A DNA stretch of 64,000 bases from WHSV01 sp050693895 (lineage in GTDB: Bacteria; Actinomycetota; CADDZG01; WHSQ01), in assembly GCA_050693895.1 (NCBI GenBank), contig JBOGWS010000117.1:1-64000 (forward strand), written 5' to 3'. A program made the position numbers and the translations under genes. Every line of letters starts with the position of its first letter. Position 1 is the stretch's first letter. Below are positions 43,048 to 52,951 of the stretch, in pieces. The notes under the pieces were generated by a model, which was given only the letters and a program-made list of their open reading frames with translations, did no database searches and was not told where the DNA came from.

Positions 43048-44003
43048 GACGACTGGGACTAGTGCTCGCTGCCCTTCTCCTCGTGCTGGCCACCGCCTGC
43101 TCCGGTGGCGAATCGATCGAGGTGACGGCCGCCTTCGACGACGTCGGCGACATGGCCACGGGTGCTCCCGTAACCATGGCCGACATCTCGGTGGGCAAGG
43201 TCTCTGCCATTCGCCTCGAGGGGACCGAGGCCGTTGTGACTCTGGAACTCGAACCGGAGGCGCGCGTCCCGGCGGACGTTGTTGCACGCGTTCGCCGCAC
43301 GAGCGTGCTCGGAGAGCGCATCGTCGACCTCGTCGTCCCGGAGGGCTCCCAGGACGACGACGAGCTGTTGGCGGATGGGGCCGACATTTCCGAGACCGAG
43401 GTCCGAAGCGACCTCGAGGATCTCGTTGACGAGGGCTCCGAGGTTCTGGGCGCGGTGGCCGCTTCTGATCTCGCCGTCATGATCGATCAGGGCGGCCGCG
43501 GGTTCGGGGGCCGGGGTGAAGAGCTCCGCTCGATTCTCAACAGCTACACCGAGATCGTCGGTGCCTACGCTCAGCGTGGCGAGATGCTGAAGGACCTCAT
43601 CTCGAACCTCGATCAATTCAACGCCACGGTGGCCACCGAAGCGGAATCCCACCGGGAGGCCGTTAGGAACACCGCCCGGTCCATCGAGGTGCTCAGCGAG
43701 GAGAGCGCCGAGCTCGAACAGGCCATCTTGTCGCTCAATCGGCTGGCCGTGGGCGGCGAGGACATCCTCAACGAGCACCTGGACGAGATGCAGAACTTCT
43801 TCAGTCAGACCCGAACCATTCTCGGGACACTCGAAGATCAACAGAAGGACATCGAGTTGCTTCTGAAATGGGCCCCCGGGCACAACAACAACACTCAGCT
43901 CGTCGAGTACTTCGAATTCAACCAGGTGATCCAGGACTTCGTGATCTGCGGGCTCAACGACAACCCGAACGACCCGGCGCGCCGCTGCAACGAGGGGAAG
44001 TAA
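43044..44003 (+). CDS. Mce family lipoprotein (MceE/LprK-like)
   Basis: 319 residues beginning with a lipoprotein signal: MRRLGLVLAALLLVLATACSGG, where ATAC at residues 16-19 is the probable lipobox and C19 the lipidated residue. The MCE domain follows at about residues 24-110 (GAPVTMADISVGKVSAIRLEG, RRTSVLGERIVDL). In mycobacterial mce operons the fifth Mce is also a lipoprotein, matching this position. The TAATG junction to the next gene overlaps by one base. Confidence 0.9.
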   Translation: MRRLGLVLAALLLVLATACSGGESIEVTAAFDDVGDMATGAPVTMADISVGKVSAIRLEGTEAVVTLELEPEARVPADVVARVRRTSVLGERIVDLVVPEGSQDDDELLADGADISETEVRSDLEDLVDEGSEVLGAVAASDLAVMIDQGGRGFGGRGEELRSILNSYTEIVGAYAQRGEMLKDLISNLDQFNATVATEAESHREAVRNTARSIEVLSEESAELEQAILSLNRLAVGGEDILNEHLDEMQNFFSQTRTILGTLEDQQKDIELLLKWAPGHNNNTQLVEYFEFNQVIQDFVICGLNDNPNDPARRCNEGK

Positions 44004-45112
44004 TGCGGGTCAACAAGCGCGTATACGTGAACCTTGCGATCTTCGCGGCTGCGTCGTTTCTGCTGATCTATCTCGGTGCGAGCAACCTAATTTTGCAACA
44101 GGCGACCGCCGGAACCATTCAGGCTCGTTTCACCGATGCGTCGGGCCTCCTCCCGCGCAACGACGTCACGATGCGCGGTGTTGTGGTGGGCTCGGTCAAG
44201 GAGGTCGATCTGGCCGAGGACGGCAACGTCAACGTCGTCATGAATCTCGAACCGGATGTCGCTGTGCCTGAGGGCACGGTGGCCGAGATCGTTCGACGAA
44301 GCCCCATCGGAGAGCTCACGCTCGAACTCCAGCCCGGAGAAGGCGAGCCGATGCAGGAGGGGGCGACCATCGCGGTCGAGGACACGATTCCTCCTCCCGA
44401 TGTATCCGAGACGATCGAGGTGCTCGCAGACGTGCTTCACGAGGTTCCCTCAGAGGATCTGAGCACCGTCGTTGCGGAGCTTGCAGATGCCGTGCGTGGA
44501 CGTGGCGACGACATCTCGACCTTCAACCGAGCGGTCGCTGAACTTCCTGAGGAGATCCTCGAGGTTCAATTCGAGCTCGAGCAGCTCATCACCGACGGGC
44601 CGGAGGTCACCGGGGTCCTCGCCGACAACGCGGACACCCTCGGCGACGACCTGACCCAGACCAAGTTGCTGGCTCAGCTGCTCGCCGACCGGAAGCACGA
44701 TCTCGTGGACCTTTACCGCCATGGTGGAGACTTCACTACGGTTGCAAGCGACCTGATAGGGGACGAGAAGGCAAACCTCTCCTGTCTCGTGGCAGACTTC
44801 GGCAGGATCAATTCCGTGCTTGCAACCGAGGAGAACCTGACGAACCTTGCGAACACACTCGACAAGAACCACTTCTTCTTTGGAGCGATCGATCAGATTG
44901 TGCAAGTGGGGCTGGACAAGGGCACCTGGTTCAGGGTCCAGCTCATCCCGCCCGCGCAACCGCACGGCCAGACCTACGCACCTCACAGACCGCCGCCGGA
45001 TGCTTTCTCGGGCAACGCCTGCAGCTCCCGCTTCGGTCCCGGAGTCGATGCCGTTGATCAACCCGACCCACCGACGCTTGCCAGAGACTCACGTCTCCGC
45101 CCCGGAAGTTAG
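44003..45112 (+). CDS. Mce family protein 6 (MceF-like)
   Basis: 369 residues starting at 44003 (MRVNKRVYVNLAIF), with a membrane anchor at about residues 8-28. The MCE domain is at about 38-125 (RNDVTMRGVVVGSVKEVDL, VRRSPIGELTLEL). The C-terminus is Pro-rich (PPAQPHGQTYAPHRPPPDAF). It is the sixth and last Mce, 3 nt before the Mce-associated gene. Confidence 0.9.
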   Translation: MRVNKRVYVNLAIFAAASFLLIYLGASNLILQQATAGTIQARFTDASGLLPRNDVTMRGVVVGSVKEVDLAEDGNVNVVMNLEPDVAVPEGTVAEIVRRSPIGELTLELQPGEGEPMQEGATIAVEDTIPPPDVSETIEVLADVLHEVPSEDLSTVVAELADAVRGRGDDISTFNRAVAELPEEILEVQFELEQLITDGPEVTGVLADNADTLGDDLTQTKLLAQLLADRKHDLVDLYRHGGDFTTVASDLIGDEKANLSCLVADFGRINSVLATEENLTNLANTLDKNHFFFGAIDQIVQVGLDKGTWFRVQLIPPAQPHGQTYAPHRPPPDAFSGNACSSRFGPGVDAVDQPDPPTLARDSRLRPGS

Positions 45113-45115
45113 ACA

Positions 45116-45625
45116 ATGAAGGTCATCAACCGCTACCTCCCGTGGTTTCTGCTCGTGCTTGCTTTGATTGCTGCGACTACCTTCGGCGCGCTCTGGCAGG
45201 ATTCCAGGTCCGAGGAGAACGCCGAGGACGAGCTTCGAGCCCAGGCCACGGAGTTCATAGACGACCTCACGTCGATCTCGGCGGAGACGGCAGAGGCCGA
45301 TGCCGAGGCCATCAAGGAGTGGGCCGTCGGAGATTTCGGTGACGAGGCCGAGGTCTTCTATGGACAGAAGGCCATCGACGCGGTCGTGGAGGCTGAGGCC
45401 ACGACCGAGGGTGATATCGAGGAATTGTTCGTTCAGTCACTGGCGGACGGCGAGGGCTCGGTGTTCGCCGTGGTCAACTACACCGTGACGAACGCCGGCA
45501 CGGATGAGCCCAAGACGGATACGGTTCGGCTAAGCATCGAAATGATCGAGAGCGATGCCGGCTGGAAGGTAAACAGCGTGCGCCTGCTCGAGTCGCCGGG
45601 CACCACACCTGAGGGCCTCGGCTAA
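45116..45625 (+). CDS. Mce-associated membrane protein (Mas-like)
   Basis: 169 residues with an N-terminal membrane helix (residues 8-26) and an extracytoplasmic domain of mixed strand and helix, ending VNSVRLLESPG. Size, topology and position right after the last mce gene match the Mce-associated (Mas/Mam) proteins that stabilise or assist Mce complexes in actinobacteria. Sequence motifs are weak, so the call rests largely on context. The acnA gene converges from the other side with a 19-nt gap. Confidence 0.7.
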   Translation: MKVINRYLPWFLLVLALIAATTFGALWQDSRSEENAEDELRAQATEFIDDLTSISAETAEADAEAIKEWAVGDFGDEAEVFYGQKAIDAVVEAEATTEGDIEELFVQSLADGEGSVFAVVNYTVTNAGTDEPKTDTVRLSIEMIESDAGWKVNSVRLLESPGTTPEGLG

Positions 45626-45644
45626 CCGATCGTTTTTCTGCCGG

Positions 45645-48419
45645 TCAGTTCGCCAGCATCCTCCGCAATACGTACTGCAGCACGCCTCCGTGGCGGTAGT
45701 AGTCCATCTCGACCTCGGAATCGATGCGGGCTTCGACGGAGAACTCGGTCGTATCCCCGTTCGATTTTGTGGCCACGACCACGATCTCGGCATGCGGTTC
45801 GAGTCCCTGGGCGATCCCCGTGAGCTCGAAGGTCTCCGTCCCGTCCAGACCCAGTGTCTCGGCGTTCTCCTTGGGCAGGAACTGAAGCGGCAGGATGCCC
45901 ATGCCGACGAGATTGCTTCGGTGGATACGTTCGAAGCTTTCTGCAATGGCCGCGCTCACGCCCTGCAGCCGTGGTCCCTTGGCAGCCCAGTCGCGCGAGC
46001 TGCCCGAGCCGTACTCCTTGCCGGCGATCACGATGAGTGGTGTGTCCTCCTCGGCGTAACGCATGGCCGCGTCGAAGATGGACATCTCCTCGCCGCTCGG
46101 GTGATGAATGGTCCAGTTGCCTTCCTTGTCCACGAGCTGGTTGCGCAGGCGGATGTTGGCGAAGGTCCCGCGCATCATGACCTCGTGGTTGCCGCGCCGG
46201 CTCCCGTAGCTGTTGAAGTCCCGCACCTGAACCGCGTGCTCTTGGAGGTATCGGCCGGCCGGCGACTTGGATGCGATTGAGCCGGCAGGCGAAATGTGGT
46301 CGGTCGTCACCGAGTCGCCCACCATGACGAGGACGCGCGCGTTCTCGATGTCGGCGACCTCCCGTGGGTCGCTCCCGAGATCCTTGAAGAACGGTGGCTC
46401 CTGCACGTACGTCGAATCGGGGTCCCACTCGAAGAGGTCCCCGGTCGGGGACGGAAGCTGCTGCCAGTGCTCGTCTCCGTCGAAGATCTTCCCGTACTCC
46501 CTGTCGAACATGTCGGTGTCGACCTGATCGATCGCATCCTTGACCTCATCGGGAGTCGGCCATAGGTCCCTCAGGAACACGTCGTTGCCGTCCCTGTCGG
46601 TTCCCATCGGATCTTCGTTCAAGTCGATCTCCGCCGTGCCCGTAAGCGCGTAGGCGACCACCAACGGCGGCGATGCAAGGTAGGACGCCTTGACCTGTGG
46701 GTGGATTCGCCCCTCGAAGTTGCGGTTGCCGCTAAGGACCGAGACCACCGCGAGGTCGTGTTCGTCGATCGCCTCGGCGATGGGTTCCGGAAGTGGGCCG
46801 GAGTTGCCGATGCACGTCGTGCAGCCGTAGCCGACAACGTGAAAACCGAGTTGCTGGAGGTCACCCATCAGCCCAGACTTGGTTAGGTACTCGGTCACTA
46901 CGCGCGAGCCCGGAGCCATCGACGTCTTGACCCAACGCTTGCTGGTCAGCCCGCGCTCGACGGCCTTCTTTGCCAAGAGCCCGGCCGCCATCATCACGGA
47001 TGGGTTCGAGGTGTTGGTGCACGATGTGATCGCCGCGATGACGACGCTGCCGTGCTTGATGTGCGCCTCCCCGTTCACCTCGATGTCTGCCTCTTCGCCT
47101 GCGAGCGGGTGTTCGGTTGTGCGCGGCGGCTGGGCGCTGCCACCTTCGCCGAGCCAGCGCTCGAGTGGAATCTGCACGCCGGGGTTGCCGTCGTCGAGAT
47201 TCTTGCTGTAGACGTCGCGGAAGCTCTGCCAAACGTTCGCGAGGGTGACTCGATCCTGGGGACGACGGGGGCCCGCCAGGCTTGGCTCGACGATCGAGAG
47301 GTCGAGTTCGAGAGTTTCGGTGAACTCCGGGTCGACCGTCTCGTCGGTGCGGAACATCTCCTGCGCCTTGGCGTAGCGCTCAACCAGTTCGATGAGCTCA
47401 GGCTTACGTCCGGTCAATCGGAGGTAGGTCAGCGTCTGTTCGTCGATGGGAAACAGCGCCGCGGTCGCGCCGTACTCGGGGCACATGTTGGAGAGGGTCG
47501 CTCGGTCCGCGACCGAGAGGCTAGACAGACCGGTTCCGTAGTACTCGACGAATTTTCCGACGACCCCGTGCTTGCGCAACATCTCTGTGACCGTGAGAAC
47601 AAGATCGGTTGCGGTGACGCCGGTTTCCAGCGCGCCGGTGAACTTGAATCCGACGACCTTCGGGGTCACGAGCGGGATCGGTTGGCCGAGCATGGCGGCC
47701 TCGGCCTCGATCCCACCGACGCCCCAGCCGAGCACTCCCAAGCCGTTGATCATCGTGGTATGGCTGTCCGTGCCGACGAGAGTGTCGGGCACGACAAAGT
47801 CGCCTGTGTCGTCGGTCATCGTAGCGACCACGGTGGCGAGGTACTCGAGGTTGACCTGGTGCACGATGCCCATCCCGGGAGGAACTGCTCGGAAGCCGTT
47901 GAACGCCTGCTGGGCCCACCTGAGGAGCGAGTAGCGCTCGTGATTGCGCTGGTACTCACGCTCTACGTTGATCGTGAAGGCATTGTCGCTCGCATAGGCG
48001 TCTACCTGAACAGAGTGATCGATCACCAGGTCGACGGGGACCAGAGGGTCGACCCGACCCGGATCTCTGCCCTCCCGGTCCATCGCGGCACGCATCGCGG
48101 CGAGGTCGACCACCGCCGGCACTCCGGTGAAGTCCTGAAGGATGACGCGCGCCGGCGAGAAAGGGAACTCTCGATCCTCGATCGGCTTCTGTCCCCACAC
48201 TGCAAGTGAGTTGACCTCCTCCTCGGAGGCGTGCTCCGTGCCGGACGTCCTGAGCAGGTTTTCCAGCAGGATCTTGATAGTGACGGGGATCTTGTCGAGC
48301 TTGGCCTCGGCCTGCTTTTCGAGTACAGCAAGGTTGAAGTAGTCGAGCGAACCCGCTGCTGTTTCCAACAATGCGCGCGCCCCGAAGGGGTCGCTCCCGG
48401 AGTGTGTAGTGGTGGCCAT
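45645..48419 (-). CDS. acnA: Aconitate hydratase (AcnA/IRP1 type)
   Basis: Aconitase converts citrate to isocitrate in the TCA cycle using a [4Fe-4S] cluster. The cluster cysteines are C467 in ITSCTNTSNP and C533/C536 in GCTTCIGNSGP. The start is the ATG at 48419, with GGGAGG just upstream, giving 924 residues, the usual length of the AcnA class. A longer frame extending across the divergent gene start is not real. It diverges from zwf across a 163-nt gap. Confidence 0.96.
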   Translation of the reverse strand: MATTTHSGSDPFGARALLETAAGSLDYFNLAVLEKQAEAKLDKIPVTIKILLENLLRTSGTEHASEEEVNSLAVWGQKPIEDREFPFSPARVILQDFTGVPAVVDLAAMRAAMDREGRDPGRVDPLVPVDLVIDHSVQVDAYASDNAFTINVEREYQRNHERYSLLRWAQQAFNGFRAVPPGMGIVHQVNLEYLATVVATMTDDTGDFVVPDTLVGTDSHTTMINGLGVLGWGVGGIEAEAAMLGQPIPLVTPKVVGFKFTGALETGVTATDLVLTVTEMLRKHGVVGKFVEYYGTGLSSLSVADRATLSNMCPEYGATAALFPIDEQTLTYLRLTGRKPELIELVERYAKAQEMFRTDETVDPEFTETLELDLSIVEPSLAGPRRPQDRVTLANVWQSFRDVYSKNLDDGNPGVQIPLERWLGEGGSAQPPRTTEHPLAGEEADIEVNGEAHIKHGSVVIAAITSCTNTSNPSVMMAAGLLAKKAVERGLTSKRWVKTSMAPGSRVVTEYLTKSGLMGDLQQLGFHVVGYGCTTCIGNSGPLPEPIAEAIDEHDLAVVSVLSGNRNFEGRIHPQVKASYLASPPLVVAYALTGTAEIDLNEDPMGTDRDGNDVFLRDLWPTPDEVKDAIDQVDTDMFDREYGKIFDGDEHWQQLPSPTGDLFEWDPDSTYVQEPPFFKDLGSDPREVADIENARVLVMVGDSVTTDHISPAGSIASKSPAGRYLQEHAVQVRDFNSYGSRRGNHEVMMRGTFANIRLRNQLVDKEGNWTIHHPSGEEMSIFDAAMRYAEEDTPLIVIAGKEYGSGSSRDWAAKGPRLQGVSAAIAESFERIHRSNLVGMGILPLQFLPKENAETLGLDGTETFELTGIAQGLEPHAEIVVVATKSNGDTTEFSVEARIDSEVEMDYYRHGGVLQYVLRRMLAN

Positions 48420-48582
48420 AGATCCTCCCTGTGTGCACCCTGGGGTGCGCGGCTCGGAGTTTGCATTCGAAGCGTCCATGATAAGTCGCCCGTGGAATGT
48501 GCCCGGTGAGGGATCGATAACGACCCATCCGCGGTTAGCGTCATGGGAGGCGTTATCGGTCAACGGAATCGGAGGCTCAAGC

Positions 48583-50031
48583 GTGGACCATGTTCGGCGC
48601 CCGGATCCACAGGTCATCGTCATCTTTGGAGGCAACGGAGATCTGGCCAGGCGCAAGCTGTTGCCGGCCCTGTTTCACCTCGAGGTCGCAGGTTTGTTGC
48701 CGGACGAGTACCGAATCATCGGGAACTCTCGCGGTGACTTCACGGATGAGGAGTTCGATCAGTTCGCGCGTGATGCCGTCGAGCAGTACGGGCGATGCGA
48801 TCCCGAGGGAGACCATTGGGACCGCTTCGCCGAGCGTCTGACCTACGTATCGGGATCGTTCACCACGGACGAGCCGGAACCACTTGCGGGCGCGATTCGC
48901 GACGCACAGAAGGAAATCGGCGGCGATGCTCAGCTCCTGGCCTATCTCGCAGTTCCCCCCAAGGCGTTCCCCGTCCTGACGCGCGCGCTAGGCGAGGCAG
49001 AGTTGAATATCGGTTCCAGGATCGTCATCGAGAAGCCGTTCGGCACCGACGTGGAGTCGTTCGAGAAACTCAGCGCGCTCGTGCACCGTTACTTCGACGA
49101 GGAGCAGGTTTTCCGGATTGACCATTTCCTCGGTAAGGAAGCGGTTCAGAACATCCTGGCCCTGCGTTTCGCAAACGGAATGTTCGAACCGGTATGGAAC
49201 CGACAGTTCATCGACCACGTCGAGATCGACGTTCCCGAAACCCTCGGCCTCGAGCAGCGCGCCGGCTTCTACGAGGGGGTGGGCGCCCTGCGAGACATGC
49301 TGGTCACCCACCTGTTCCAGGTGATGAGCTTTGTCGCGATGGAACCGCCTTACGCTCTCGAGCCTAAAGCGCTCGCGGACGAAACCGCCAAGGTGTTCGA
49401 GTCCATTCGCCCGCTGAAGCCCGAGGACGTCGTGCGCGGACGGTACGAGGGTTACCGGGATGAGGAGGGTGTCGATCCGAACAGCGATACGGAGACCTTC
49501 GTCGCGGCGCGCATGTTCATCGATAACTGGCGGTGGTCTGGAGTGCCCTTCTTCATGCGGACCGGCAAGAGACTCAAGGAGAAGCACCAGACCGTCACGC
49601 TCGCATTCAAGGAACCTCCCCGTCAGATGTTTCGAGAGCATGAATCCGTCTGGTTCGAGCGCGACCATCTCACCTTTCAGCTCGGCGAGGAGGCCGGTGT
49701 CTCGCTGGCTTTCCTCGCAAAGAAGCCGGGCCCCGAAATCGAACTGGGACCTGCGCAGATGAGCTTTCAGTACGACGCGGCCTACGGCTCCGAGGTCATG
49801 GGCGCCTACGAATACCTGATTCACGACGCCCTCCTCGGAGAGCGCACGCTGTTCACGCGGGGCGACGGGGTCGAACGAACCTGGGAGCTCGTGCAGGAGG
49901 TTCTCGAGAAGCCGCCCCCGATTCACGTCTATCTTCCGGGCTCCTGGGGGCCGAAGGAGGCCGAAGACCTGATTGCTCCGAGGCGCTGGCACATCGCGCG
50001 CGAGGAGAACCACTTGAGCAAAGCGGAATAA
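48583..50031 (+). CDS. zwf: Glucose-6-phosphate 1-dehydrogenase
   Basis: First enzyme of the oxidative pentose phosphate pathway, yielding NADPH. The GTG at 48583 with GGAGG at 48571-48575 gives 482 residues; earlier in-frame starts fall in the acnA control region and lack ribosome sites. The nucleotide-binding motif FGGNGDLARRK is at residues 15-25 and the active-site signature RIDHFLGK at 178-185. No opcA, tal or gnd neighbours are present, so the usual pentose phosphate cluster is absent here. Confidence 0.95.
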   Translation: MDHVRRPDPQVIVIFGGNGDLARRKLLPALFHLEVAGLLPDEYRIIGNSRGDFTDEEFDQFARDAVEQYGRCDPEGDHWDRFAERLTYVSGSFTTDEPEPLAGAIRDAQKEIGGDAQLLAYLAVPPKAFPVLTRALGEAELNIGSRIVIEKPFGTDVESFEKLSALVHRYFDEEQVFRIDHFLGKEAVQNILALRFANGMFEPVWNRQFIDHVEIDVPETLGLEQRAGFYEGVGALRDMLVTHLFQVMSFVAMEPPYALEPKALADETAKVFESIRPLKPEDVVRGRYEGYRDEEGVDPNSDTETFVAARMFIDNWRWSGVPFFMRTGKRLKEKHQTVTLAFKEPPRQMFREHESVWFERDHLTFQLGEEAGVSLAFLAKKPGPEIELGPAQMSFQYDAAYGSEVMGAYEYLIHDALLGERTLFTRGDGVERTWELVQEVLEKPPPIHVYLPGSWGPKEAEDLIAPRRWHIAREENHLSKAE

Positions 50032-50105
50032 CCACTGTTGCGAACGGTTCCCTTTGGGTAGGAGCTTTGTACTGTTTGCCCGATAACTCGAGGGGGCTCG
50101 TCCGT

Positions 50106-50705
50106 ATGGCCGGCACCATCCGCTTTCACTTCGATCCACGCTGTCCCTGGGCGTGGGAGTCGTCGAAATGGATCCGAGAGGTCGAGAAGGTGAGGGACGT
50201 CGAGGTCGAGTGGGCGTTCTTCTCTCTGGAGGAGCAGAACAAGCCGGAGACGAACCCGCTCAGAGATCCGGAGGCGAGGGGTACCGCCGCGTTGCGCACG
50301 CTGGCTCTCGTGCGGCGCACTGAGGGCAACGATGTGGCCGGCTCTCTTTATGAGGCGATCGGCGAACGGGTCCACGAACGACACGAGGACCTCACGATCG
50401 AACTCGTTCGCAACGCACTCGGGGACGTGAAGCTCAGGCCCGGGTTCGTGGACGACGCGCTGTCGGACGACGTCACCATCAAGGAGATCTCCGAGGAGCA
50501 CTACGCTGTCGCTTCAACCGTTGGCTGCTTCGGTGTGCCGACCATCGTCCTGCCGACCGAAGAGGCGATCTTCGGTCCGGTCGTTACCGTCGCTCCCAAG
50601 GGTGAAGCCGCGGGGGAGCTGTGGGATCACTTCGAGTGGCTCACCCAACAGGATTACTTCTTCGAGATGAAACGCGAGCGAGGCGATGCCCGGCCGGGAG
50701 GCTAG
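50106..50705 (+). CDS. DsbA-like oxidoreductase with CPWA active site
   Basis: A cytoplasmic thioredoxin-fold protein of 199 residues, similar to the DsbA-type, mycothiol-linked nitroreductases such as Rv2466c. The active site FDPRCPWAW keeps only the first cysteine (C13); the second is alanine, so it would act as a single-thiol enzyme. VGCFGVPTIVLP holds the cis-Pro of the fold. The start is the ATG at 50106; an earlier TTG at 50067 is badly spaced from its GGAG. It follows zwf by 74 nt. The stop shares CTAG (50702-50705) with convergent copA. Confidence 0.75.
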   Translation: MAGTIRFHFDPRCPWAWESSKWIREVEKVRDVEVEWAFFSLEEQNKPETNPLRDPEARGTAALRTLALVRRTEGNDVAGSLYEAIGERVHERHEDLTIELVRNALGDVKLRPGFVDDALSDDVTIKEISEEHYAVASTVGCFGVPTIVLPTEEAIFGPVVTVAPKGEAAGELWDHFEWLTQQDYFFEMKRERGDARPGG

Positions 50706-52951
50706 CCTCCACCCGGCTTGAAGGCGCGCAGCCGCAGGGAGTTGCTGACCACGAACACGCTCGAGAAGGCCATCGCCGCGCCGGCGAACAAGGGATTGAG
50801 GAACCCGAGCATGGCCACCGGGATGAGGGTGACGTTGTAGGCGAAGGCCCAGAAAAGATTGCCCTTGATCGTTCCGAGAGTCTTGCGGGAGAGACGGATC
50901 GCGTCGGCCGCAGCGCGCAGGTCACCCGAGATCAGGGTCAGGTCGGAGGCCTCGATAGCCACGTCGGCGCCGGTCCCGATCGCGAGACCGAGGTCGGCCT
51001 GGGCGAGCGCAGGTGCGTCGTTGACGCCATCGCCCGCCATCGCCACAACGCGACCCTCGTCCTGAAGGCGGCGAATGACGTCGACCTTCTCGGCGGGTAG
51101 CACTTCGGCGACGACCTCGTCGATGCCGACCTGGGCGGCGACGGCCTCGGCCGTGACCTCGTTGTCGCCGGTGAGCAACACCGGCCGCAGCCCGAGCGCT
51201 TTCAGGCGCTCGACCGCCTCGGCACTGGTGTGCTTGACGGTGTCGGCGACCATGAACAGCGCGCGCGCCTCGCCGTCCCAGGCTGCGACGATCGCGGTTT
51301 GACCTTGGTGCTGAGCTTCGTTGCGTGCGGTCTCGAGCTCATCCGGCAGATGGATATCCACGTCGGCCAGCAGCGAAGGACGCCCGACGATAACGGTGCG
51401 GCCATCGACGACGCCCTGGACGCCCAGTCCCTCTCGGTTGGTGAAGTCCTCGACCACGGGGAGCTCTCCCTCTGCCTGCGCGGCGGCGGCGATGGCTTGG
51501 GCTATGGGATGCTCGGAGGCGTGCTCCAGCGCGCCGACCAGCCTCAGGGCATCGGCACGTTCGACACCGCCGATCACGGCCACGTCCACGAGCGCCATCT
51601 CTCCGGTGGTCACGGTCCCGGTCTTGTCGAGCACCACGGTGTCGATCCTGCGGGTGGACTCGAGCACCTCGGGACCCTTGATGAGGATGCCGAGCTGGGC
51701 GCCACGACCGGTGCCGACCAGCAGCGCCGTGGGCGTGGCCAGGCCCAGCGCGCAGGGGCAGGCGATGATGAGCACAGAAACCGCGGTGGCGAAGGCGAAG
51801 GCCGCGCCGGTGCCGTCGCCGAGCCAGAAACCCAGCGTTGCGACGGCCAGCACGATGACGACCGGCACGAAAACGCCGGAGATGCGGTCGGCCAGTCGCT
51901 GGACCGGAGCCTTACCCGTCTGCGCGTCCGTGACCAGACGCCCGATCTGCGCAAGGGCGGTGTCGGCCCCGATCCTGGTTGCCTCAACGACCAGCCGACC
52001 ACCCGCGTTGATGCTCGCGCCGACGACCTCGTCTCCGGGTCGCTTCTCGACGGGCACCGACTCGCCGGTGAGTAGCGACTGGTCCACCGCGGAGGTTCCC
52101 TCGGCCACGACACCGTCGGTCGCCACCTTTTCGCCGGGACGAACGACGAATCTGTCGCCGACCTGAAGCGTTTCCACCGGCACGCGCCGCTCGGTGCCGC
52201 CCGCATCGATGATCCCCACGTCCTTGGCGCCGAGCTCGAACAGAGCCTCGAGCGCGGCCCCGGCCCGCCGCTTGGCGCGCGCTTCGAAGTAGCGTCCGGC
52301 GAGGATGAAGGTGATCACCGCACCCGCTACCTCGAGATAGATGTGCTCCGTGCCGGCGCCGCGCTCGAGCACGAACTCCATGGGCATCTCCATGCCCGGC
52401 ATGCCGGCACCGAGGAAGAACAACGCCACCACCGACCAGCCCCACGCCGCGAGCGTCCCGACACTGATCAGCGTGTCCATGGTCGCGGCGCCGTGCTTGA
52501 GGTTCTGCCACGCGGCGCGGTGGAAGGGCCATCCGGCCCAGAAGACCACGGGGGTGGCCAGGTTGAGCGACAGCCATTGCCAGAACTCGAACTGCAATGC
52601 GGGAATCATGGACAGCAACAGAAGCGGCAGCGAGAGCAGCCCGGCGCCGATCAGGCGTGTACGGAGGTCGCGCAGGTGCCGGTCGGCGTTCTCCTCGGCG
52701 GACGGCTCGCCCGATGCGGCGTCGGGGAGCTTGGCGTGGTAGCCGGCGGCCTCGACCGCGCCGAGAAGGTCGTCGGTGCTGACCTTGTCTGCGTCGAATT
52801 CGACCGCCGCGCGCTCCGTGGCGTAGTTGACCGTCGCCTGCACCCCTTCGACTTTGTTGAGCTTGCGTTCGATACGGTTGGCGCACGACGAGCAGGTCAT
52901 GCCCTCGACCGGTAGCTCGAGCCGCGTTGTGCGAGACTGGTCGATGCTCAT
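50702..52951 (-). CDS. copA: Copper-exporting P-type ATPase, CopA type
   Basis: A P1B-type ATPase that pumps Cu(I) out of the cytoplasm. One N-terminal metal-binding domain carries GMTCSSC (C20, C23). The membrane metal site is CPC at residues 398-400, typical for Cu(I), and the phosphorylation site is D442 in DKTGT. GDGVNDAPAL and the HP motif (EHASEHP) are present. 749 residues, normal length. Its ATG overlaps the stop of the exported protein upstream (ATGA); it is the last gene of the copper operon. Confidence 0.93.
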   Translation of the reverse strand: MSIDQSRTTRLELPVEGMTCSSCANRIERKLNKVEGVQATVNYATERAAVEFDADKVSTDDLLGAVEAAGYHAKLPDAASGEPSAEENADRHLRDLRTRLIGAGLLSLPLLLLSMIPALQFEFWQWLSLNLATPVVFWAGWPFHRAAWQNLKHGAATMDTLISVGTLAAWGWSVVALFFLGAGMPGMEMPMEFVLERGAGTEHIYLEVAGAVITFILAGRYFEARAKRRAGAALEALFELGAKDVGIIDAGGTERRVPVETLQVGDRFVVRPGEKVATDGVVAEGTSAVDQSLLTGESVPVEKRPGDEVVGASINAGGRLVVEATRIGADTALAQIGRLVTDAQTGKAPVQRLADRISGVFVPVVIVLAVATLGFWLGDGTGAAFAFATAVSVLIIACPCALGLATPTALLVGTGRGAQLGILIKGPEVLESTRRIDTVVLDKTGTVTTGEMALVDVAVIGGVERADALRLVGALEHASEHPIAQAIAAAAQAEGELPVVEDFTNREGLGVQGVVDGRTVIVGRPSLLADVDIHLPDELETARNEAQHQGQTAIVAAWDGEARALFMVADTVKHTSAEAVERLKALGLRPVLLTGDNEVTAEAVAAQVGIDEVVAEVLPAEKVDVIRRLQDEGRVVAMAGDGVNDAPALAQADLGLAIGTGADVAIEASDLTLISGDLRAAADAIRLSRKTLGTIKGNLFWAFAYNVTLIPVAMLGFLNPLFAGAAMAFSSVFVVSNSLRLRAFKPGGG

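Noticed and set aside
45619..45637. Terminator between the mce operon and acnA
   Set aside because: Only a 4-bp TCGG/CCGA stem before T5; too weak to call.
48409..48582. N-terminal extension of G6PD
   Set aside because: Falls in the acnA control region and lacks ribosome sites; GTG at 48583 has GGAGG.
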